Assembly (NCBI RefSeq): GCF_037976825.1
Contig: NZ_CP150269.1
Coordinates: 1,028,501-1,092,500, forward strand
Length of the DNA stretch: 64,000 nt
Direction of reading: 5' to 3'
DNA from: Paenibacillus sp. FSL K6-1330
Lineage (GTDB): Bacteria; Bacillota; Bacilli; Paenibacillales; Paenibacillaceae
Position 1 is the stretch's first letter, and every line of letters begins with the position of its first letter. Shown one piece after another: positions 49,600-57,635 of this stretch. The notes beneath the pieces were generated by a model that was not told where the DNA came from, made no database searches, and saw only the letters and a list, made by a program, of their open reading frames with translations. A program made the translations under genes and the position numbers.

Positions 49600-50559
49600 A
49601 TGGGAAATCAGCAGCTCAGCCCGCCAAATGCGGCAAACGCTCCCGTGAAGAAAGATATCGTCAGAACGCGCGTGGAGCCGTTTCTGTTTAATACGTTTAA
49701 CACTGTATTTATGGTCTTCCTCGTGATCGTGACGCTGTACCCGTTCCTGAACACGATTGCGGTGTCGTTCAACGCGGGGAACGATACGATCCGCGGCGGA
49801 ATCTACCTGCTCCCGAGAGAGTGGACGTTGCAAAATTACAAGGCTGTATTCGCTTCGGGAACGATTTATGACGCATTCTGGATCACGGTCGCTAGAACCG
49901 TGCTCTCCACCGTATTGAATATCTTCCTGACGACGATGCTGGCTTACACGTTAAGCCGGCGCGAATACGCCTTCCGCAAGCCGATTACGCTTGTATTTGT
50001 GTTAACGATGTACTTTAACGCCGGTTTGATTCCGGGTTATTTTCTCATCAAGGATCTGAATTTGCTGAACAGCTTCTGGGTATACATCCTGCCGTCCATG
50101 GTAAGTGCCTTCAATCTGATTGTGATCCGAACCTATATCGGCACCCTTCCCGAAAGCCTGGTCGAATCCGCAAGAATCGATGGCGCGGGGGATTTCAAAA
50201 TCTTCATGCAAATCATCTTCCCGCTGTGCAAGCCGGTGCTTGCCACGATCGCGCTATTTGTTGCAGTAGGCGCATGGAACACATGGTTTGACGCGTTCCT
50301 GTATACGTCGTCCACGCAGAAGCTGAGCACGCTGCAGTATGAGCTCATGAAGCTGCTGTCGTCGAGCATGAATTCCAACAGCAATCCGAATGTGGCCGCT
50401 GGAGCAGGCATGACCCAGGATTCTGCCGCCGCCATGGTAACGCCGTTGTCCATACGGGCGGCCGTAACGGTCGTGGCTTCTGTACCCATTCTGGTGGTGT
50501 ATCCGTTTTTGCAGAAATATTTCGTTGTTGGTTTGAACGTGGGCAGCGTCAAAGAATAA
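49600..50559 (+). CDS. sugar ABC transporter permease (LplC/YtcP type), module 3
   Basis: 319 residues from the ATG at 49600, two bases after the previous stop, with AAGAGAGG upstream. The frame is open much further upstream inside the previous gene, but that part is not family-like. Six membrane segments, first near residue 30 (TVFMVFLVIVTLYPFLNTIA), then AVSFNAGNDTIRGGIYLLP, typical of YtcP. The contact loop is ESARIDGAGDFKIFMQIIFP. The last part QKYFVVGLNVGSVKE closes the family pattern. The xylanase gene follows after 57 bases without a terminator. Confidence 0.94.
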   Translation: MGNQQLSPPNAANAPVKKDIVRTRVEPFLFNTFNTVFMVFLVIVTLYPFLNTIAVSFNAGNDTIRGGIYLLPREWTLQNYKAVFASGTIYDAFWITVARTVLSTVLNIFLTTMLAYTLSRREYAFRKPITLVFVLTMYFNAGLIPGYFLIKDLNLLNSFWVYILPSMVSAFNLIVIRTYIGTLPESLVESARIDGAGDFKIFMQIIFPLCKPVLATIALFVAVGAWNTWFDAFLYTSSTQKLSTLQYELMKLLSSSMNSNSNPNVAAGAGMTQDSAAAMVTPLSIRAAVTVVASVPILVVYPFLQKYFVVGLNVGSVKE

Positions 50560-50616
50560 CCAAGAATTCGATAAAAGACAGACTAAATATGCAACGAATG
50601 AGGAGGCAAGCATTCC

Positions 50617-53600
50617 GTGTCTAAGAGAACCATCATTAGGAAGATCAGCCTGATGCTGATCGCGTCCCTGCTGCTCATTCCGCCCAGCTGGAGTGTGGCG
50701 GCAGTTGAACCGGCCCATACGCCCGCTGATCAGAATCTGGTGATTCACCATCATTTTGATGGCGGGACGGAGGGGTGGTTTAAGCGAGGGACGGAGACGG
50801 TGACTTCCGCGACCTATGCCTATGAAGGGACAGGGAGTTTATTGACGGAGGGAAGGACGGAGACTTGGAACGGACCTGGGTTTAATCTAGCCGCCACGAA
50901 TCGAATGGACAAAGGAGCTACCTATGAAATTTCCGCATTTGTCCATCTGAAGGAGGGTACCCAAGGGTCTCAGAAGCTTCAGCTTGCCATGCAGCAAACC
51001 GGAGCTGAGCCGGAATACGTGAACTTCAGCAGTGCGGTCGATGCAACTGCCGACGGGTGGGTAGAGGTGAAAGGCCATTATAAATACGATGCTAACGCTT
51101 CAGCCCTGCAGGTTTATCTGCAAAGCCCGAGCAGTCCGGACGCTGCTTATTATATGGACGAATTCAAGGTTCGGTTGATTGAGCCGGCACCAGACCCGGG
51201 GAATGGGGTACCGGGAGGAGAGAATACGGTCGTATGGGATTTTGAAGACGGAACGACGATGGATTGGGGACCACGCGATTCGGAGACCGTAGAAGCTGTG
51301 CCAGAAGCTGCCCATAGCGGCGGCTACGGATTAAAGGTCCATGATCGGACAAACAACTGGAACGGACCCAGCCAAGACGTGAAAGGCATCATGGTGAGCC
51401 AAAAAACGTATACGATCTCAGCCTATGCGAGGCTTGAGCAGGCGCCTGCCGCTCCGGTCAAAATATCGCTTTCGATGGAGAACAAAGCGGCGGGCGCAGC
51501 GGACACATCCTATACGACCCTCGCCTCAGCCTCGGCGAGCGGCACGGAGTGGGTGGAGCTGAAAGGAACCTTCGGCTTCAGTTCGGATATGGAAACATTG
51601 AAGCTGTATATGGAAACCTCGGATCTTTCCAATTTCTATATCGATGACATTAAGATAGCACTGCCGGGCTCCATTCAGACGGATATTCCCGCACTGAAGG
51701 ATGTGTACCAAGAGTACTTCGAGATCGGGGCAGCCGTTGAACCCAAGCATCTGTCCGGCGTGCACAAGGAGCTTCTCGATTACCATTACAATTCGCTTGT
51801 TGCCGAGAACGTGATGAAACCGGAATCTCTTAGTCCGAGCGAAGGAACCTATAACTTTACCAATGCGGATTTGATCAGGGATTATGCCAGGGATCATGGC
51901 ATGAACCTTCGGTTCCATACGCTGCTGTGGCACCAGCAAGGAGCCGAATGGATGCTGAAGAATGATCAGGGCCATTATCTCGAAGCCACGCCGGAGAATA
52001 AAGCGCTTGTCCTTCAACGGCTGGAAGCTTACATCCATGAAGTGGTCGGTCGTTACAAGGATGACGCCCGGGATTGGGACGTCGTGAATGAGGTCATTGA
52101 CGAAGGGCGTCCGGATGGCATGCGAGACAGCCAGTGGTACCGGATAACGGGACTCGATTATATCCGGACCGCATTTCATGCAGCGCGTGACGCTGCCGGC
52201 CCTGAGGCCAAGCTCTACATCAACGATTACAGCACGCACAATCCGAAGAAGCGTGATTACCTGCTGAAGCTTGTGAAGCAGTTGAAGGCCGAAGGCGTTC
52301 CGGTCGATGGCGTGGGCCATCAAACGCACATCAATATAAGCAGGCCGTCCATCCAGCAAATCTCGGATTCCATCCGGATGTTCGGCGAGGCGGGTTTTGA
52401 CAATCAGCTTACCGAGCTGGACATTTCGGTGTACACGAACAATACCGACGTCTACCAGACCGTTCCTCAGGAATTGCTCGACAAGCAAGGCTATCGATAC
52501 AAAGAGCTGTTTGAAGAATTGAAGCGGCTGGACCAAATGGGCGCTGATGCAGGTGTGGAGGGGGGCTGGATCAGCAATGTCACCCTTTGGGGGATTGCAG
52601 ACGACCATACCTGGCTGCATGATCGTCCCGCGGGGACGGGCCGCCAGGATGCCCCGTTTCCTTTTGACAAGCAATATCAGGCCAAACCTGCTTATTGGGG
52701 AATGGTCGATCCTTCCCGATTAACGATCGTGAGAAAGACCGGAACGGCTATTGAAGGTACAGCAGTCATCGACGGACAACCGGATTTTGCATGGAATCTG
52801 GTTCCGGCACTTAAGACGGAGCAGCTAGGATCGTTATCTGCTGAATTTAAGACATTATGGGACAAGGAGCATATGTATGTCAGGGTTGACGTGAAGGACG
52901 GATCGATATCTCCAGGAGATCAGGTTGACATCTTCGCTGTGGTGAACGGTACCCTGCAAAAAGCCCGGATTCAGCGTGGAGCCGCCAACACGGCAGAGAC
53001 CGCTGGTGGTTACGCAGGGGAAGCGCTGCTTCCGCTTAACGGAGAAGGATCGCTGGGCGGCGACATTTATTTCGATATCAGAGTAACGGATTCCGGTACG
53101 GATGACGGCTCCGAGCATGGCAAGAATGGGGCGATGGTGTCCTGGAGCGATCCAAGGCATGCCCAGGAGAGCGATCAGACCGGACTCGGCATTCTTACGC
53201 TCGCTGCCGCGCCGAAATCGGCCCAGGCCCGCTATGGCACCCCGAAGGTTGACGGCGAGCTCGATGGTATCTGGAAGGATGCCGGGGAACTGGCAACAAA
53301 CGTGTGGGTCGAGGGAATCAGCGGCGCGACCGCTACATTCCGGACTCTGTGGGATGAGAATCACTTGTACGTTTATGCCGTCATTAGCGACAGCTTGTTA
53401 TCGGATGCGAGTTCCAACGTATGGGAGCAAGATTCGGTAGAGATTTTTGTGGATCAGAATAATGGAAAGACGGATGTTTACGAAGAAGATGATGGTCAGT
53501 ACCGGATAAACTTTAACAATGTGCGTTCCTTTGGCGGTCATGCGGGCGAGGATAACTTTACATCCGCAGCGAAGGTAATCGACGGGGGATATGTCGTTGA

Positions 53601-55050
53601 AGCAGCGATCGGCCTGGATAAGATTAAACCTCAGAAAGGGACTGTGATCGGGTTCGATTTTCAGGTGAACAACGATGAAGACGGCCAAGGTACAAGAGAC
53701 AGCGTGGCCATATGGTCGGATCCGACCGGCCAATCCTATCAGAACACGACCAGATTCGGCGTGCTGGAATTTACGAAGAGCTCCGCTCCCGGCGGAGGAG
53801 ATGGAAGCGGCGGCGAACATAACAGCGGCGGTAACGTAGGAAGCGGTGGAACTGCGGGCGGTGGCGGAAGCAGTACGAGTCCAGCTCCAAGGACGCCTTC
53901 ACTCGAAATCCGGAACCATGACGGGCGGATCGCGGTTGGAGTCTCGAGCCTAATGCTTCAGCAGGCATTGGAAAGGGCAGTGGCTGGAACGGACGGAACG
54001 AAGCGGACGCTTGTAGACGTTCCGGTGCAGAAAGGAGCCCAGTCCTATGATATTCAGCTGCCGGGTAAGTGGCTGCTGGGGAATCCGCAGGCAGTTCTCG
54101 TAGTCCAAACGGAGTTTGGTACGCTGGAAATGCCAAGCGTGTTGATTCAGGGGACCGGTGTAACGGATACGGAAACCGTAACGCTACGTCTGGAGAAAGC
54201 GTCGGGCGGCAGCCTGGATGCGGCCCTTCGCGAGAAGATCGGCGATCGTCCGGTGTTCCGGGTAGAGGTTCTTGCTGGCGAGCGGGCTTTGTCCTGGAAA
54301 CAGGGCACGCCTCGTCTCATCTGGTCGGTGCCTTATTCCCCCACCAAGGAAGAGCTTGCACGAGCGAATCATATCATAGTTTGGAATATCGACTCTAACG
54401 GACGCGGGGTTCCGCTTTCCAACAGCCGGTATAATTCCGCAGATGGGATCGTTCGTGCTGCGCTGCCGCATGGAGGCACGTTTGAAGTCGCTTCCGCGTT
54501 CAAGACGTTTCATGACCTGAAGCATGTGCCATGGGCGATCGATGCGATCGAAACGATGGCATCTCGCGGGATCATTCAAGGTGAGACCGAAACGAGATTC
54601 AATCCGTTGAACCCGATTACTCGAGCCGAATTCCTCGTTATGCTCGTACACGCGTTGGAGCTGGAGGGCTCGGACGAAGGCCGGGCAGCGTTCGGAGATG
54701 TTTCGTCTTCGGCATATTATTACGAAGACGTGCAGATTGCCGCAGAGCTTGGGCTGGTCCAAGGTGTCGGAGGAAACCGTTTCGTGCCGGACACGCCAAT
54801 GAAACGCCAGGACATGATGGTGATGACGCAGCGTGCTCTGGAGGCAGCCGGCAAGAAGCTGGAAGGACAGGGGTCTCTGGATTCTTTTGCTGATGGGGAT
54901 CAGGTTGCCGAGTATGCCAAATCGAGTGCAGCGGCGCTTACAGGTTCGGGCATCGTGAGCGGCATGAACGGCAGCATTGCGCCTAAGGCGTACTTTACGC
55001 GTGCTCAGGCTGCGGTGATCCTTGACCGGATTTGGAATTGGAATGATTAA
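50617..55050 (+). CDS. xynA: S-layer-anchored multidomain endo-1,4-beta-xylanase (GH10)
   Basis: 1477 residues from a GTG after ATGAGGAGG. Order: signal peptide (1-29, ending WSVAAVE); two CBM22/CBM4_9-type modules (about 41-190 and 205-350, each with an ETWNGP or NNWNGP block); GH10 domain (about 360-705) with acid/base Glu492 in DVVNEVIDEG and nucleophile Glu600 in TELDISVYT; a CBM9-like module (about 708-865) and a complete CBM9 (about 866-1055, VWEQDSVEIFVD, IWSDPTGQSYQNT); a Gly/Ser linker (1056-1094); an unrecognised domain (1095-1293); three SLH modules (about 1297-1470). It cuts xylan at the cell surface and stays attached through SLH to the secondary wall polymer. The second SLH has KRQD where ITRAE is usual. 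It is the last gene of the importer operon, as in xylan/aldouronate systems of Paenibacillus. Confidence 0.96.
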   Translation: MSKRTIIRKISLMLIASLLLIPPSWSVAAVEPAHTPADQNLVIHHHFDGGTEGWFKRGTETVTSATYAYEGTGSLLTEGRTETWNGPGFNLAATNRMDKGATYEISAFVHLKEGTQGSQKLQLAMQQTGAEPEYVNFSSAVDATADGWVEVKGHYKYDANASALQVYLQSPSSPDAAYYMDEFKVRLIEPAPDPGNGVPGGENTVVWDFEDGTTMDWGPRDSETVEAVPEAAHSGGYGLKVHDRTNNWNGPSQDVKGIMVSQKTYTISAYARLEQAPAAPVKISLSMENKAAGAADTSYTTLASASASGTEWVELKGTFGFSSDMETLKLYMETSDLSNFYIDDIKIALPGSIQTDIPALKDVYQEYFEIGAAVEPKHLSGVHKELLDYHYNSLVAENVMKPESLSPSEGTYNFTNADLIRDYARDHGMNLRFHTLLWHQQGAEWMLKNDQGHYLEATPENKALVLQRLEAYIHEVVGRYKDDARDWDVVNEVIDEGRPDGMRDSQWYRITGLDYIRTAFHAARDAAGPEAKLYINDYSTHNPKKRDYLLKLVKQLKAEGVPVDGVGHQTHINISRPSIQQISDSIRMFGEAGFDNQLTELDISVYTNNTDVYQTVPQELLDKQGYRYKELFEELKRLDQMGADAGVEGGWISNVTLWGIADDHTWLHDRPAGTGRQDAPFPFDKQYQAKPAYWGMVDPSRLTIVRKTGTAIEGTAVIDGQPDFAWNLVPALKTEQLGSLSAEFKTLWDKEHMYVRVDVKDGSISPGDQVDIFAVVNGTLQKARIQRGAANTAETAGGYAGEALLPLNGEGSLGGDIYFDIRVTDSGTDDGSEHGKNGAMVSWSDPRHAQESDQTGLGILTLAAAPKSAQARYGTPKVDGELDGIWKDAGELATNVWVEGISGATATFRTLWDENHLYVYAVISDSLLSDASSNVWEQDSVEIFVDQNNGKTDVYEEDDGQYRINFNNVRSFGGHAGEDNFTSAAKVIDGGYVVEAAIGLDKIKPQKGTVIGFDFQVNNDEDGQGTRDSVAIWSDPTGQSYQNTTRFGVLEFTKSSAPGGGDGSGGEHNSGGNVGSGGTAGGGGSSTSPAPRTPSLEIRNHDGRIAVGVSSLMLQQALERAVAGTDGTKRTLVDVPVQKGAQSYDIQLPGKWLLGNPQAVLVVQTEFGTLEMPSVLIQGTGVTDTETVTLRLEKASGGSLDAALREKIGDRPVFRVEVLAGERALSWKQGTPRLIWSVPYSPTKEELARANHIIVWNIDSNGRGVPLSNSRYNSADGIVRAALPHGGTFEVASAFKTFHDLKHVPWAIDAIETMASRGIIQGETETRFNPLNPITRAEFLVMLVHALELEGSDEGRAAFGDVSSSAYYYEDVQIAAELGLVQGVGGNRFVPDTPMKRQDMMVMTQRALEAAGKKLEGQGSLDSFADGDQVAEYAKSSAAALTGSGIVSGMNGSIAPKAYFTRAQAAVILDRIWNWND

Positions 55051-55119
55051 GGCTGTGAATCGTTAATATGATGATCGAACGTGAACGATGAAAGTCAGCA
55101 TGTAAGTAGAATGAATTGG

Positions 55120-55151
55120 AGGCCAACCGTGAGCAACGGGCTGGCCTTTTT
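55120..55151 (+). terminator. intrinsic terminator of the xylan operon
   Basis: AGGCCA-ACCGT pairs with ACGG-GC-TGGCCT, then five T. Confidence 0.85.
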
Positions 55152-55258
55152 CGTGTAGATGCCGATCAGGCTAGGTGGACCGTACGCTATAAATCATGGA
55201 GGAAAGGCCAATCCTTTTCTAGCAAATGACGTCTATCTTCTTGCTTTCTTGGAAAACC

Positions 55259-55309
55259 TATTCATAGATTCAAGATTCCAAGTTACCGCTATCTAATAAT
55301 CTATGAATA
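55259..55309 (+). promoter_or_regulatory. 12-bp inverted repeat upstream of the moxR gene
   Basis: TATTCATAGATT (55259-55270) and AATCTATGAATA (55298-55309) are exact reverse complements, with a 27-base loop. The second arm ends 6 bases before the GGAGG of the moxR gene, so a leader hairpin or an operator could limit expression. Confidence 0.6.
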
Positions 55310-55323
55310 TAGGTTGGAGGTTG

Positions 55324-56331
55324 ATGTTCTTGTTTAGTTCATCCGTTCATGCTGAAGAAGCAAATCATCCGGAGTGGGCACCTGAGCTTCTGGGGAGGGT
55401 TACCAAACGGATCGGGAGTGTCATTGTCGGACATGAGGAGCAAATCTCCTTAACGATGATTGCCTTACTGGCCGGAGGTCATGTGCTGCTGGAGGACGTG
55501 CCGGGAGTCGGGAAGACCATGCTGGTGAAGTCGGTGGCTGCGTTAATCGGCTGTGATTTCAGTCGCATTCAGTTTACGTATGATTTGATGCCAGGTGATA
55601 TTACAGGGGCGTCGGTCTATTATCCGCATACGGGAGAATTTGTATTTAGGCCCGGACCCGTGATGTCTAATATTGTGCTGGCCGATGAAATTAACCGGGC
55701 ATCGCCACGGGCACAATCCGCGCTGCTGGAGGCGATGGAAGAGGGGCGCGTCACCGTGGACGGCCATACGTATCCGCTGCCGACCCCCTTCTTCCTGCTG
55801 GCAACGCAAAATCCCTATGAATATGAAGGGACAAGCCGTCTGCCGGAGGCGCAGCTGGACCGCTTTTTGATGAGATTATCGCTGGGATATCCCAATATAG
55901 AAGGCGAATTGGAGCTGCTGGAGCGGGGGATGGGCAGTTCCAGACTGGACGATCTGAAGCCCCTTATGATGGGATCTGAGCTCATCCGGATGCAGCAGAT
56001 GGTTTCCCGTGTATTTGTGGATGACACCATAAAACGTTACATGGTCAGTGTGGCCGATGCTTCCCGAAAACAGCAGGGCGTGACCCTGGGGATTAGCCCG
56101 AGAGGGACATTGGCGTGGCTTCGCGCTTCACAGGCGGCTGCGTTTCTGACAGGACGAATGTATGTCATCCCGGATGACTGCCTGCGTGTTGCCGTACCGG
56201 TGCTGACCCACCGGATTCATCTGTCTCATGAGGCACGCGCTGCCGGTGTAACTACTTATGAAATGGTGGAGTCCATCATTACGAGGTTTGATCTGCCGCG
56301 CCAGCGAAGCCGGAAGGGAAATCCGTCGTGA
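55324..56331 (+). CDS. MoxR-type AAA+ ATPase
   Basis: About 335 residues. The start is uncertain: ATG at 55324 and TTG at 55330 both follow TAGGTTGGAGG; an earlier ATG at 55303 lies inside an inverted repeat. Walker A reads DVPGVGKTMLVKSVAAL, Walker B VLADEINRASPRAQSALLEA, sensor region LATQNPYEYEGTSRLPEAQL, and the C-terminal lid contains ISPRGTLAWLRASQAAAF. MoxR proteins act as chaperone-like ATPases that help mature or regulate surface or metal enzymes. Together with the DUF58 and transglutaminase-like genes that overlap downstream it forms a common three-gene operon whose exact role is unknown. Confidence 0.95.
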   Translation: MFLFSSSVHAEEANHPEWAPELLGRVTKRIGSVIVGHEEQISLTMIALLAGGHVLLEDVPGVGKTMLVKSVAALIGCDFSRIQFTYDLMPGDITGASVYYPHTGEFVFRPGPVMSNIVLADEINRASPRAQSALLEAMEEGRVTVDGHTYPLPTPFFLLATQNPYEYEGTSRLPEAQLDRFLMRLSLGYPNIEGELELLERGMGSSRLDDLKPLMMGSELIRMQQMVSRVFVDDTIKRYMVSVADASRKQQGVTLGISPRGTLAWLRASQAAAFLTGRMYVIPDDCLRVAVPVLTHRIHLSHEARAAGVTTYEMVESIITRFDLPRQRSRKGNPS

Positions 56332-57635
56332 GACGCCGTCTGATGGAATGGTCGAGAGGAGTGGCCATCTGGTCCGTTTCGTTGGGCCTTTATGTTTGGT
56401 TAGGCGGGGAATCGCTGCGGCTTGTATGGTGGGCATCCACGATTCTATTGCTTGGCGGGGCTTTAACGAGCTTGCTGGGCCCAAACCGAATCACCATATC
56501 ACATACAAGCTTTCCTTCGTGCATACAGGCGGGAGATTCTGCTCAGATGACGGTTCAAGTAACCTATCGTTCCCTTCTGCCCGTGCCGTGGCTTATCATA
56601 ACCAACCGGATCGGCAGCAGGGAGTATCGCAAGCTGCTGTTCCCGGGCATGAAGCGAAGGCTCGAGTATACCTACAGACTGAACCAGGTTCCCCGCGGAG
56701 TCTGGTCTTCGATCTATAGCGAGGTGGAATGGGGCGATATGTTCGGCTGGTTCAGGACAAGCCGGAGTGTGGAAAGCGATACAGCCGGCATGATCGTGCT
56801 GCCAAGGCCCTCCGCGTGGCCGGAGGCCCAGGTGCCCATGCATGGAAGCGATATGGACATGGAAGATGAACGGGTACGCTTCAAGGTTTGGAATGAAATG
56901 AGAGGATCGGGCGTGCGCGACTATGTTCCCGGCGATCCTATGAACCGGATTCATTGGAAGAATTCCGCGAAGCTCGGACGCCTGCAATCCTTCATGCCGC
57001 ATGAGGGTTATGGATCAAGACAGGGGGTTGTCCTGGATACATCGCTCCAAGGGTATGCAGGTCTTGGAGCCTTGAAACCGGAGGATGCATTTGAAGACGC
57101 GGTATCTGCGGCAGCAGGATTTGTATCTCGGCTCATCCGCTACAAATTTCCCTATCAACTATGTATGGATGGGGATGGGATGGAGGATCGGCGGATCGAA
57201 TACAAGGGTGTGTTCAAGGCGCAGCAGGATACGTTAGTACCGTTTGCCTCCGTTCAGCTAACCGGGAAAGATCCTTTACGGAACCGAAGTTTCGAGAAGT
57301 CTCTATCTCCCTCGCAAAAGAATACAGATTGGGCGATTATCACAGGTGTTTTTCATCAGGGAGCGGCTGTTGCAGCGATCAATCTGCTGAATGCTGGAAG
57401 CAGAAAGGTTACCATCTTCTGTACGCAAAGTGTAAAGCGCTTGAAACCGGCTGGAAATTCAAGCTCATGGGTTAGTCCAAATAGTCCAATGGAGAATCAG
57501 GCGCAGCCAGAATGGGCACGAGAGTTCTTCAGCAAAGGCGGGAGACTGGTTTATTTGCATGAACAGCCGACAGAAGGGAAGCCAATGCAGATAGGAGGTG
57601 CCGGCCATGATCGAACCGGAAAGCTCGCCCGTTAG
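56328..57635 (+). CDS. DUF58 domain protein
   Basis: 435 residues from a GTG that overlaps the moxR stop by four bases. Two membrane segments near the start (about 7-24 and 28-47, IWSVSLGLYVWLG and WWASTILLLGGALTSLLG), then a long cytoplasmic or surface part with the DUF58 core VRFKVWNEMRGSGVRDYVPG, DPMNRIHWKNSAKLGRLQSF, which includes the conserved R-x-Y-x-x-G-D-x-x-x-x-I-x-W. DUF58 proteins are partners of MoxR ATPases and often carry a von Willebrand A-like fold. The C-terminal 60 residues are variable and low in motifs. The next gene overlaps by 29 bases. Confidence 0.93.
   Translation: MRRRLMEWSRGVAIWSVSLGLYVWLGGESLRLVWWASTILLLGGALTSLLGPNRITISHTSFPSCIQAGDSAQMTVQVTYRSLLPVPWLIITNRIGSREYRKLLFPGMKRRLEYTYRLNQVPRGVWSSIYSEVEWGDMFGWFRTSRSVESDTAGMIVLPRPSAWPEAQVPMHGSDMDMEDERVRFKVWNEMRGSGVRDYVPGDPMNRIHWKNSAKLGRLQSFMPHEGYGSRQGVVLDTSLQGYAGLGALKPEDAFEDAVSAAAGFVSRLIRYKFPYQLCMDGDGMEDRRIEYKGVFKAQQDTLVPFASVQLTGKDPLRNRSFEKSLSPSQKNTDWAIITGVFHQGAAVAAINLLNAGSRKVTIFCTQSVKRLKPAGNSSSWVSPNSPMENQAQPEWAREFFSKGGRLVYLHEQPTEGKPMQIGGAGHDRTGKLAR

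Noticed and set aside
51526..52674. Open frame of 382 codons opposite the xylanase domain
   Set aside because: It is the reverse reading of conserved GH10 codons, with no start signals.
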